A DNA stretch of 20,609 nt from Armatimonadetes bacterium UBA1398. Its GTDB lineage: Bacteria; Armatimonadota; Zipacnadia; UBA1398. The stretch is from contig DBQI01000022.1 in NCBI GenBank assembly GCA_002305165.1, forward strand, positions 1-20,609. Reading direction: 5' to 3'. Made by a program: the position numbers and the translations under genes. This document shows, piece after piece, positions 1-8,132 of the stretch. The notes under the pieces were generated by a model. The model had not been told where the DNA came from, searched no databases, and worked only from the letters and a program-made list of their open reading frames with translations. Position 1 is the stretch's first letter. Each line of letters opens with the position of its first letter.

Positions 1-24
1 GGAGGTTTCCGTACAGGGCCCCGC
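1..24. repeat. Terminal direct repeat, left copy
   Basis: The first 24 bases are identical to the last 24 (20586-20609). The core GAGGTTTCCGTAC also occurs at 20484-20496 and, inverted, at 20450-20462. A perfect terminal overlap is what a circular contig gives when cut open; it is also what a contig gives when both ends stop in one repeated element. Read across the join, the repeat is the middle of the CRISPR leader between cas2 and the array. Confidence 0.95.
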
Positions 25-59
25 GAACTATTGGGGCACAAGGGTTCCCGGGAGGGTCC
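25..59 (+). promoter_or_regulatory. CRISPR leader, array-proximal part
   Basis: These 35 bases lie directly upstream of the first CRISPR repeat, on the side opposite the degenerate last repeat, so this is the leader side. They contain a weak -10-like AACTAT at 26-31 and a GC-rich partial palindrome around CCCGGG (47-52). I see no convincing -35. The rest of the leader would be 20442-20609 if the window ends are contiguous, giving about 203 nt between the cas2 stop and repeat 1. Confidence 0.6.
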
Positions 60-905
60 CCCTAGCACGCCGCCCTGATGAACAAGGGATTGAGACGTGC
101 CGCCTTCGCGCGGGAAAGTGCCCCGGTCTCATCAGTGAGCCCTAGCACGCCGCCCTGATGAACAAGGGATTGAGACTAGAGTTTGCCGGTAATCCAACCA
201 TCGTCGTCGTACCCTAGCACGCCGCCCTGATGAACAAGGGATTGAGACTCCTCCTCCTTCCTCGTCTATAAGTCTCTCTTCCGCCCTAGCACGCCGCCCT
301 GATGAACAAGGGATTGAGACCGGGACTTGGCTAGTCGTGACGGCGGGAATTGATCTCCCCTAGCACGCCGCCCTGATGAACAAGGGATTGAGACACGGCA
401 CACTATCCGCGAGCAGGTCGATGTCACAGTCCCTAGCACGCCGCCCTGATGAACAAGGGATTGAGACTCCGGCCTCGAGCTGTGGAGCACGGAGCCTCAG
501 TGCGAACCGGCCCTAGCACGCCGCCCTGATGAACAAGGGATTGAGACTCTTTTAGGCCTCGGTTTTAGCCTCGGCTTCGGCCTCCCCTAGCACGCCGCCC
601 TGATGAACAAGGGATTGAGACATAAGGGCCTTTCCATGAAGGCAATTTATGACGGCTACCCTAGCACGCCGCCCTGATGAACAAGGGATTGAGACTAGGG
701 CAGCACACTCGGGAGGTGATCAGATGACGAAACCCTAGCACGCCGCCCTGATGAACAAGGGATTGAGACTGTGAGCGACCTGGAGGCCAAACTCCGGGCC
801 ATGCTGCCCTAGCACGCCGCCCTGATGAACAAGGGATTGAGACGTCTCGGTATTCCCGCAGGGCGGCCCGGGCGAGCGCCCCCTAGCACGCCGCCCTGAT
901 GAACA
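60..905 (+). CRISPR. CRISPR array, 37-nt repeat, 11 spacers, type III-B
   Basis: Eleven identical 37-nt repeats start at 60, 140, 212, 284, 358, 431, 511, 585, 659, 733 and 807. A twelfth starts at 881 and keeps only its first 25 bases (to 905). The repeat begins CCCTAGCACG and ends ATTGAGAC. Spacers are 43, 35, 35, 37, 36, 43, 37, 37, 37, 37 and 37 nt in order. Orientation is plus: the 3' end matches the ATTGAAAC-type 5' handle of processed type III crRNAs, and the degenerate repeat is at the right, the leader-distal end. Within the repeat CCCT (14-17) can pair with AGGG (26-29) around an 8-nt loop. Cas6 cutting at the 3' base of this short stem would leave exactly the 8-nt handle. The cas6-cmr-cas1-cas2 operon at the other end of the window is the obvious partner. 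Confidence 0.98.
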
Positions 906-1101
906 GAGGTCCCTTCGGCTGCGAAGGTGACTCGTCGGATGACCTCGAACGCGGCGAGCGTGGTTGAGGCGGGGGGCGCCACATCTGTTGGCGCGCGCGG
1001 GGGATCCAGGAATGCCAGTAGCCCACGCCCGAGGCGGCCGCGGCGAAGGGCCCTGCCGTCACCCTCTCCCCCGGCTTATGCGAAGACCGCGATAACGACT
1101 A
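906..1101. other. Convergent spacer between array end and tubulin operon
   Basis: This 196-nt stretch separates the rightward array from the leftward operon. I see no credible gene. It holds a 6-bp hairpin (CCTTCG at 912-917 with CGAAGG at 922-927, loop GCTG) six bases after the truncated repeat, and a second weak hairpin (GCGCC 976-980 with GGCGC 990-994). Either could help stop transcription from one side, but neither has a T-run, so a terminator call is only a guess. Confidence 0.45.
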
Positions 1102-2163
1102 CTACACAGGCAGCGGCCGTGGCGTGGCCGAGAGGCTGGAAGGGGCCCAGCCGATCCACGCTCCCTCGGCCGTCGCCTCGCAGAAGTAGTACGTGCGCCC
1201 TTGATGCTGCACGGAGGTAGCCTGGCCGTGCGGTAGCGGCATGTCATCGAGAGCGATCCCCAAGGCGACATGCCCTGGCAGGTCTAGGAGCACTACGTCA
1301 CGTTCCAGGTACATGAGCAGGCAAGCCGCGAGGATGGCCTTGTCCTCGCAGTCTCCCACGGTGTCCCCCAGGCTCTCGACGGGGTAGCGGGGGTACTCAC
1401 TCAAGGCCGTCGTGTCCTTGTCGTAGGCGTACTCGATGGCCCCCTGAGCGAAGCTCAGAGCCAGGACGGCCTCCTGGAGTCGGGAGAGGTTGCGTGACCG
1501 GCTCATCTCCCTGAGCCGGTAGGCTAGGTCGGCAGGGGACGGCCCCCGTCCCTTCCGGACGTACTCGATGCCCCACCTCTCGATGTCCGCGACAGTCAAG
1601 CGGGGTAGGGCGCGTCGTTCCTCGTACTCCACGAGGTCCAGGGCGGCTTCGCAGAAGACACGCTCCCGCTCGTCCCACACCGGGTTCGTGGTGAAGACCC
1701 AGTCGTACTGCCTCATCTCCGTCCGCTCCGGGTCGTTGAAATCCGGCTGCGGGATGGTCGGCAGCGGCTCGACTTCGGATTCGTCCTCCTCCTGGCGGGT
1801 CATCACGGCGGCGCAGACGAGGGCACTGGCGCACAAGGCCGCGCAGAGAACCGTCGCGTACTCCGGGAGCCCGCCGACGAAGCCGAGGGCTACCCCCACC
1901 CCAGCCAGGGAGGCGGCCGTGAGATCGGCCTCCCGAAGCCCCCTCGCGCGCACCGAGTCGTTCACGTTCCGCGCGAACTGGCTAGCCATGCCATCCGTGA
2001 AGGCGTCGATGTACCGCGCCAGAGCAAGCCAGAGCAAGGCAAGCGCGATGTACGCCCCCAGCAGGTATCCAAAGACGGGGAGGAGGGGACGGTCGTCAGC
2101 CGCCTTCACCCATAGCACCACGACGGACACGACGGCGTAGATCAGGGAGTACCATTGAAGCAT
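1102..2163 (-). CDS. Four-TM membrane protein with transglutaminase-like domain
   Basis: 353 aa, ATG start, last gene of the leftward operon; its ATG lies one base past the stop of the upstream gene, so translation is probably coupled. Four hydrophobic segments lie at about residues 4-19, 28-50, 82-99 and 101-121. The loop between helices 2 and 3 is Arg-rich (RNVNDSVRARGLR), which puts it and the C-terminal domain in the cytoplasm. The C-terminal part has the order of a transglutaminase/papain-fold active site: Cys272 in GDCEDKA, His298 in LPGHVALGI and Glu329 in YYFCEAT. Such domains act as proteases, peptide-amide hydrolases or cross-linkers; which applies cannot be read from sequence. Glu rather than Asp at the third catalytic position is seen in bacterial and archaeal transglutaminase-like proteins. 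Context with tubulin-like and VWA genes suggests it processes or cross-links a partner at the membrane (inference). Confidence 0.8.
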   Translation of the reverse strand: MLQWYSLIYAVVSVVVLWVKAADDRPLLPVFGYLLGAYIALALLWLALARYIDAFTDGMASQFARNVNDSVRARGLREADLTAASLAGVGVALGFVGGLPEYATVLCAALCASALVCAAVMTRQEEDESEVEPLPTIPQPDFNDPERTEMRQYDWVFTTNPVWDERERVFCEAALDLVEYEERRALPRLTVADIERWGIEYVRKGRGPSPADLAYRLREMSRSRNLSRLQEAVLALSFAQGAIEYAYDKDTTALSEYPRYPVESLGDTVGDCEDKAILAACLLMYLERDVVLLDLPGHVALGIALDDMPLPHGQATSVQHQGRTYYFCEATAEGAWIGWAPSSLSATPRPLPV

Positions 2164-2164
2164 G

Positions 2165-4861
2165 TCAGCCCTGCCCCCCCTCTAGCTCCCATTCGGCCTG
2201 TATCTGGGCCAGATCCGCGTCGGCCAGGAGGCCGTTCGGGTCGGCGTCCCCAATCCCCTCGGGATACACCGTGCACAGTCCCTGGCGCAGCGCGGGCCAG
2301 AGCTCGATGAAGGCGCCTCTCGGCAGCCCCGGGTAGCCCTCGCAGACGTATGCGCAGGCCCCGCTCCAGCACGGGAGCGCCTGCCACGGCTGCGCCTTCC
2401 CGCTCCCTTGCCTGTGGGCCGCCCCCGGCAGCCCTGGCGAGTCCTCCTCCGCCAAGCCCTGCTTACCGAGGGGGCGCGTCGACGCACCCTCCACTCCCAG
2501 CGGCCCGGGCGCATCGTCCCCGGTCGCGCGAGTCGCCTCGACGCCCGGCGAGAGCACCGCCCGGATGGGGACTACTCCGACCAACTGCCCCGATCCCGCG
2601 TAGGCATCGAGGCCGACCCTGACAGGCAACTGGAGCCGCTCGCTAACCCGATCGCGCCACAGAGCGTCGCAGTCGATCGACAGGTCCGCGAGCACGGTGT
2701 CGAGCCTCACCTCGGCGAGGGTCTCCATCCAGCTGAACTTCCGGGCGCCTTCCGCCAGCCTAGTCTCGAGGGGATCGTACGCTTGCCCTCCAACGTACTC
2801 GGGCCACTCCCGCCATCCGGCGAGCAGACGTCCACCGTCGACGATGTGGCCCCACCAGTCTCGCGGCTGTTCCTGGGCGTACTTCCGGAAGCACCTCTCG
2901 AAATCGCCCTGTTCGAGGACGCAGATGCCGGGGAAGCGCACCATCCACGCGGGCAGCCCCTCGTCGATCTGCCCCGCCTGCCAACGGGCGACGTCTTCGG
3001 TGAGGATCGCGCTTCGCTCCCATCGCTGCTCGGGCAGTTGCTCGGCTATCCCGCGGGCCGTCTTCTCACCCACGATGTCCACGACGTCCTGCCGCCACAG
3101 CCGGTACTCGAGCCCGATGAGCCCGCGCTCCAGGGACTCCACATGAACGGTCTCCGCCGCAATCTCCGCGATGAGTTCCTCAACCACCCGCACGGCCTGC
3201 TTGAGCGCGAGGCGCCGAGCCCCTCGTCGTACCTTCTCCTCGATCACGGCCCGAGCCTCATTGCGCGCAAGACGGACGGCGCGCCTCCGGCCTGCCCACA
3301 GCGAGCAGTACGACACGAGGGCCAGAGCCGCTGCCGCGGCGGGTCCGGCCCAGGACAGCTGCGGCCACCGGCTCTCTTGTATGGCCTCTCTGGCGCCCAA
3401 CGCCAGAGGCAGCGCCATGAGGCCCATCCGGGACACCAGCGCTCCTGGCCTCGGGACCCGCGCTATCGCCTTCCTGAGCTTCTCGATGGCGCCGCGCGTA
3501 TCGGGAGCGCGGATCTCCTCCAAGGCTCTCTTCACCTCGTCGCACAGCTTGTGGACGTCATCGGAACAGCGACTCAGAAGGGCCTTCGCTCGGTGGATCC
3601 CCCCCTCTCCTACAAGCGCTTGGTCCACCAACTCGAGCAGGCCGCCCCTGACTCGCTTACTCAACGCAGTGCCGTTCGCCCTCATCACGTCGATGTACCG
3701 GTGTTGAGCGCCGGTGAGAAGGACCTCGTAGTCCATCAGCGCCCGGGCCCAGGTGTCCGGTGGATCGCTATCCGTCGCGACCTCCCACGGGTCCGCCTCG
3801 TCGAGAGGGTTCCCCAACTCGTCGCGGCAGACGACATCGCGGACGCCGTCGGCGAACAGCTTAGGCTGCAGGCTCAGTCCCTCGCCGGACAACAGTCCCT
3901 CTACTGCCCCTCTCGCCCACCTGGCGAGTTCCGTGTCCGGCACTGAGATAGGACCCAATGGCCCGAACCGCATGGACTCCAGAAGGGCGCGGGCTGTGGC
4001 GAAGCGGGCGAGCTCGGCCCGAGGCAGCACCACCTCGACCACCCCCAGGCTGGAGTGTATGGGGGGCGTGGGACATCCTGGCTGCGAAGGCGGGTACAAG
4101 GGGTTACCCGTCTGCCGCATCAGGATCGCGTGGCCGAAGGCGCACAGCTCGATGAGGGTAGCCGCCGCATGCTCCTCCTGCCATGGCTCGAGGGAGATAC
4201 CCCCGGGCCTGCGCGAGAGCAGGAAGGAGACATCGAACAGGGCACCGCCCTCCACCTCGGGATGGGACAGAGCATCGCACTCCAGCAGCCGCAGCGCGGC
4301 GCGAGCGCGGCCAACCTGGTCAATGCCGCCGGTGGGGTCGTCCGCTGTACCTATCACGATCCGGCGGTGCTCCACCCCTGCCGGTCTGTGGCGCAGAGCC
4401 TCGGCGAGCCGCAGGACGGCGATCCCCGCTCCTCGCTCCGTCCAGTCCGCGAGGATCACGGTGTAACACACGCGTTGGGGACCTTGGCCCTGGGCGAGAC
4501 CCCAACCTGCGTCCGTGAGGCTGTTCTCCGTGCCGGTTCCCAGCACGGCATCGTGGATCGACGCGACCGCCGCCACGATGGCGTCCTCGGATGCGCTCAG
4601 CATCGCCGCCGCTTCGGCATCGCTCTCGAACCCCGCCTGCAGGCTGGACTCCTGGCTCTCACCGTCCAGCTCGACCCACTGGAGTGACGGGCCATCGGCG
4701 CCTTCCTGCGGGGGGCACCGATGAAGGATGCCTGTGCGCTGTGTCCCTTTGGCGGCGTCAGGTACCGGCATCCCGTCCCGCCGGCGCGCATACGCAAGCG
4801 CGCACCGAGCCCCCCAGTTGCCCACTCCGACAACCGTGGCCGCCGCCACCCTGCCGCCCAT
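2165..4861 (-). CDS. Membrane-anchored protein with degenerate tubulin-like N-domain
   Basis: 898 aa; ATG preceded by a near-perfect Shine-Dalgarno (AAGGAGGTG, 4 nt before the start). I do not know an established family for it. By eye the first 300 residues align with the tubulin-like protein encoded just upstream: VVGVGNWG (10-17) with FIGVGGSGG; VILADWTERGAGIAVLRLA (135-153) with TILGSLSGGTGAGMALDLA; ALFDVSFLLSRRPG (207-220) with GVFDVLYLVDSRDG; and VVLPRAELARFATARAL (277-293) with CVYPRERLVHYGVLRWA. The GTP-binding glycine loop is lost (WTERGAG for SGGTGAG), so it probably does not hydrolyse GTP. Residues 474-490 and 502-523 are membrane segments, followed by a basic helical, coiled-coil-like region (525-580). 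Residues 770-830 are Gly/Pro-rich linker. Two membrane passes leave both ends on the same, probably cytoplasmic, side. Likely role: membrane partner or anchor of the tubulin-like protein (inference). Confidence 0.75.
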   Translation of the reverse strand: MGGRVAAATVVGVGNWGARCALAYARRRDGMPVPDAAKGTQRTGILHRCPPQEGADGPSLQWVELDGESQESSLQAGFESDAEAAAMLSASEDAIVAAVASIHDAVLGTGTENSLTDAGWGLAQGQGPQRVCYTVILADWTERGAGIAVLRLAEALRHRPAGVEHRRIVIGTADDPTGGIDQVGRARAALRLLECDALSHPEVEGGALFDVSFLLSRRPGGISLEPWQEEHAAATLIELCAFGHAILMRQTGNPLYPPSQPGCPTPPIHSSLGVVEVVLPRAELARFATARALLESMRFGPLGPISVPDTELARWARGAVEGLLSGEGLSLQPKLFADGVRDVVCRDELGNPLDEADPWEVATDSDPPDTWARALMDYEVLLTGAQHRYIDVMRANGTALSKRVRGGLLELVDQALVGEGGIHRAKALLSRCSDDVHKLCDEVKRALEEIRAPDTRGAIEKLRKAIARVPRPGALVSRMGLMALPLALGAREAIQESRWPQLSWAGPAAAAALALVSYCSLWAGRRRAVRLARNEARAVIEEKVRRGARRLALKQAVRVVEELIAEIAAETVHVESLERGLIGLEYRLWRQDVVDIVGEKTARGIAEQLPEQRWERSAILTEDVARWQAGQIDEGLPAWMVRFPGICVLEQGDFERCFRKYAQEQPRDWWGHIVDGGRLLAGWREWPEYVGGQAYDPLETRLAEGARKFSWMETLAEVRLDTVLADLSIDCDALWRDRVSERLQLPVRVGLDAYAGSGQLVGVVPIRAVLSPGVEATRATGDDAPGPLGVEGASTRPLGKQGLAEEDSPGLPGAAHRQGSGKAQPWQALPCWSGACAYVCEGYPGLPRGAFIELWPALRQGLCTVYPEGIGDADPNGLLADADLAQIQAEWELEGGQG

Positions 4862-4920
4862 CGCGCACCTCCTTCATCTACCTACGTCCGCGAGATCCTC
4901 GGCCGCGGGCTGTCCGCGCC

Positions 4921-7900
4921 CTACTGCAGGGTGAGCGTGGCGTTCAGAGTGCGGTCGGCATACCCGATCACTAGGCGGATCACGTCTTGAAGAAGCTTCT
5001 TTGAGTCAGCGTTCGCGCGCTGGGCCCATGTGTGGATCATCCTGAGGTTCTCTTGCATGCCATCGGTGAGCACTGCCATGTCGTGGCGCACGCAGTGCGG
5101 CTCCTCGGTTTTGAACCAGCGCATGACGAGCTGCTCAGCGCCCGCCAACTGACTGAAGCCCGTCCACGTGTTGGTGAGGCCCTGTCCGAGGTACTTGGAC
5201 TCGATGGCGCCGCCCAGCGCCTCGTCGGGGTAGGGGTTCAGGTAGTAGTGCCCGCCGTGGTTAGTCAGCCCGTGAGCGATGATCGTGCGGCTCAATCCCG
5301 CTGGCGCGTTCGAGCCGAGGCCCTCGGGTAGCGGCGTCACGAGTCCGAGGGCGAAGGCGAGACGCTCAGCGTCATCTCCACGCGCCTCCCAGCTCACCTC
5401 AAGCTCCTCCCACCCGGCGCACAGGTGAGGTGGCTTGAGCATCCTGATCTTCTTCTCTTTCCCTTCCTGCCTGGCCTCGGCGATGAGGCCTATCAATCTG
5501 TCGTAGGACGCCCTCCACTTCTCGAGGTTCGTCAGCGCGCGGACGGGAACGTTGTGCGTGGCGACGATCAGCGAGATAGTCGTGCGATCCCCGGTCGGAA
5601 TAACAGTGAGGGCTCCAGCCGGATAGGCAGCCGTCACCGCCTGGACCGCGGCATCCCACGGAGGGCCAGTCTCCGGGACGAGAAGGAACCCTCGGGACGG
5701 GTAGTTCCCGGCTCCCGCCATCAGATCTGGGGAGTAGGACCAGAGCTCGCGAGCCTCCTGGGCTAGTTTCGTGGCCCATGCCCGAAGGGCCGCCTCGGTG
5801 GCTTCTGGCGTGGGTCCGAGCTTGCTCAGATCGTAGTCGTTCAGCCCATGTAACCGCTCACGGACTGCCCGTTCGAGGCCCGTCAAGAGATCGGCTTGCA
5901 TAGGGGTAACCGTGACCTTGCCTTGTGCCTCCTGCACCCATCCCCACAGCCCTCGGTCCATGTCGGCCGCTGCCAACGCAGTCGCAGCGGTGCCGAGGAG
6001 TCCGTCTCTGCAGGCGTCGGGAAGCTCCGCCACGGAGGCGCCGTTGTCACCCGTCTCATGCCGGTATATCGTTGCGAGGTCGTCGCCCGTTAGGGCGTAC
6101 TGGATGTGGCGGTACTCCGTTGCGGCTTCCGCTTGGCTGATGCCCCGTGCCACCTGGTTCGCGCCCGCCTCGAGTTGGCCCGCCCACGCCTCCAGCGAGG
6201 TACGGACCGAGATGGCCGCAGTCCTGAGGCTTTCCGCGTATTCGCTCCAACCAAGGTAGAGCTGGTCGGCTTTGTTGCGCGCATAGCGCTCCATGTGGGC
6301 GTGGAGATAGCCGCCGGCGTTCCGGCCGCAGAGACGCATCAAACCCTCCACGGCCTCCTCGGTCCCATCGTAGTCCGGGAAGAGCCAGAAGGTCCTCGTC
6401 CGTGAGGCTTGCTCCGCCCTCGCTAGGGCTTGGGCGATGCTGCCCCCACCGCCCCGGCTGGGGCTTCCGAACTGCGCCAGTCGCGCCGCCCAACCCTGGC
6501 CTGGATCCGAGTTCTCTGCCTGCATGAGGCCACGGTAGCTGCGAGCCCTGCGAGCGAAAGCGCTCAGGAGCCCCACCACCCCGGAGATCCCTCCCTCCGC
6601 CGGATCACAGGTCCTCTCACAACGTGCCCATAGGGCCTTCCGAACCCTGGCGTCGATCTCCTTAGCCTTCTCGTCAAGCCTCTTCTCGGTGGCCGTCGTT
6701 GCCCGAGCCACCTGATGCAGGTAGTCCTCGAGTCGCCCGGGCACCTCCTCTATCGGTCTGATGACGTACTCGCTCGCCTCCGCGTTGCACACGGCGCTGC
6801 TCGCAGGATCGAGGTCGTGGGCATCTATGCGCAACTGGTTCAGAAGCTGGTCGAGGCCCTCGTCCTCTTTCAGGCCCTCCTCGGTGATGAAACGCTCGGC
6901 CACCGCCTCGGCATCGAAGCCGGGACGACCTGCCACCAGGGACCCATCGAGGGTGCGGGCCGCCCAGCGCAGCACTCCGTAGTGCACCAGGCGCTCCCGT
7001 GGGTACACACAGCATGACAGCCCCAGGCCGCTCACGAGTTCCGCGGATCCATCGTTCGGCAGTCGGTTCGGGACGTGGTTGACGATGGCGCTCATCCAGT
7101 TCATGGTCGTTCTCATTGTTGGGTCTTCGGCCTGCCACCGCTTCGCGTACACCACGTACTCACTGGTAAGGTGGTCGGCCACGATGCCGTGAACGACCTC
7201 ACGGCGGACTGCGGGCGAAGCCCCCCGTACGACATGACCCCGCCCGTCTCTACTGTCGACGAGGTACAACACGTCGAACACGCCGCGGTTTGTCGGATCC
7301 AGCTGGGGGGCCGCAAGAGCCGTGCCCAGGACGTCGGAGGTCTCAGCGATATGGTCGAGGCGGTACTTCCCCAGGTCCTGGAAGAAGTACTCCATCTCCT
7401 TGAGTGCGGCATAGCAGTTCGCCGGGATCATTGTGGGACCCAGGCCCAGAGTGACGTCGCCGAAATTGTCGGGAGACAGGAACGCTCCCACAATCGTGGC
7501 CTGGGGCATCATGCACTTCGCGAAGATCGCTAGGTCGAGGGCCATGCCCGCTCCGGTGCCCCCGGACAACGATCCCAGGATCGTCACCACGGGCGCCGGT
7601 CGGTCGGCGCTGATCGCCTGTCCCAGACGCTGGAACGCATTGTAGAATGCTGAGTATTGATCAACCAGGAGCGAGATCAGCGCCAGCCTCCCTGCGGCTC
7701 GTGCTTGCTTGGCCCCAAGCCCGAGGTCTCCTGGGTCGAAGGGTTCCGGCCAGTCGTCAAGCAGCGGCTGCCCGGCCTCTCTCATCGCCGCGAGCCGCTT
7801 CGTACCATTGATAGGTTGCTGGATCGGTATGATGCCCGAATTCGCGAGCCCGGCGACACCGGCGGCATCCGTGTCGAGAACGAGCATCTCAACGCCATCG

Positions 7901-8085
7901 GGTATCACGCCCAGCTGAGAGAGCAGGCGGCTGCGGATCATGCGAACCATCTGCCCGCCACTCCCCCCTACTCCGATGAACATGGCAGGGGGAGCCTGCA
8001 TCTCCTCTCCGTCTGGGGTACCCCACTGAACCTTGGGCATCGCTACCTGCTGAGGGATGTACGCTTCCAGAATGCCGGGCATCAC
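4921..8085 (-). CDS. Large FtsZ/tubulin-like GTPase
   Basis: 1054 aa from GTG at 8085; the next codon is ATG (8082-8080), equally possible, with GAGGTGGG just upstream. FtsZ/tubulin marks are clear: the N-terminal nucleotide loop FIGVGGSGG (36-44), an acidic strand MLVLDTDA (67-74), and the signature loop GSLSGGTGAG (171-180) matching the GGGTGTG/GGGTGSG that contacts GTP phosphates. FDVLYLVDSRDG follows at 270-281. At over 1000 residues it is about three times the length of FtsZ; the extra C-terminal region has helical stretches (about 450-490 and 590-660) and no membrane segment. It fits the Tubulin_2 / FtsZ-like families often found beside VWA genes and predicted to act in membrane remodelling rather than septation. 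It sits between the VWA gene (47 nt upstream) and the degenerate paralogue (59 nt downstream). Cytoplasmic GTP-dependent polymerisation is inferred, not shown. Confidence 0.88.
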   Translation of the reverse strand: MMPGILEAYIPQQVAMPKVQWGTPDGEEMQAPPAMFIGVGGSGGQMVRMIRSRLLSQLGVIPDGVEMLVLDTDAAGVAGLANSGIIPIQQPINGTKRLAAMREAGQPLLDDWPEPFDPGDLGLGAKQARAAGRLALISLLVDQYSAFYNAFQRLGQAISADRPAPVVTILGSLSGGTGAGMALDLAIFAKCMMPQATIVGAFLSPDNFGDVTLGLGPTMIPANCYAALKEMEYFFQDLGKYRLDHIAETSDVLGTALAAPQLDPTNRGVFDVLYLVDSRDGRGHVVRGASPAVRREVVHGIVADHLTSEYVVYAKRWQAEDPTMRTTMNWMSAIVNHVPNRLPNDGSAELVSGLGLSCCVYPRERLVHYGVLRWAARTLDGSLVAGRPGFDAEAVAERFITEEGLKEDEGLDQLLNQLRIDAHDLDPASSAVCNAEASEYVIRPIEEVPGRLEDYLHQVARATTATEKRLDEKAKEIDARVRKALWARCERTCDPAEGGISGVVGLLSAFARRARSYRGLMQAENSDPGQGWAARLAQFGSPSRGGGGSIAQALARAEQASRTRTFWLFPDYDGTEEAVEGLMRLCGRNAGGYLHAHMERYARNKADQLYLGWSEYAESLRTAAISVRTSLEAWAGQLEAGANQVARGISQAEAATEYRHIQYALTGDDLATIYRHETGDNGASVAELPDACRDGLLGTAATALAAADMDRGLWGWVQEAQGKVTVTPMQADLLTGLERAVRERLHGLNDYDLSKLGPTPEATEAALRAWATKLAQEARELWSYSPDLMAGAGNYPSRGFLLVPETGPPWDAAVQAVTAAYPAGALTVIPTGDRTTISLIVATHNVPVRALTNLEKWRASYDRLIGLIAEARQEGKEKKIRMLKPPHLCAGWEELEVSWEARGDDAERLAFALGLVTPLPEGLGSNAPAGLSRTIIAHGLTNHGGHYYLNPYPDEALGGAIESKYLGQGLTNTWTGFSQLAGAEQLVMRWFKTEEPHCVRHDMAVLTDGMQENLRMIHTWAQRANADSKKLLQDVIRLVIGYADRTLNATLTLQ

Positions 8086-8132
8086 GGCCCACCTCTCATC
8101 CTTGATCCTAGGAAGCTAGGAGTGTCTGTCCA

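Noticed and set aside
266..490. Minus-strand 74-codon frame inside the CRISPR array
   Set aside because: It translates the repeats (periodic SLVHQGGVLG), a product of the repeat length plus spacer length, not a gene.
2408..3946. 512-codon open frame on the plus strand, opposite the degenerate tubulin-like gene
   Set aside because: Composition is that of an antisense shadow; the minus-strand protein has membrane helices and blocks matching its neighbour.
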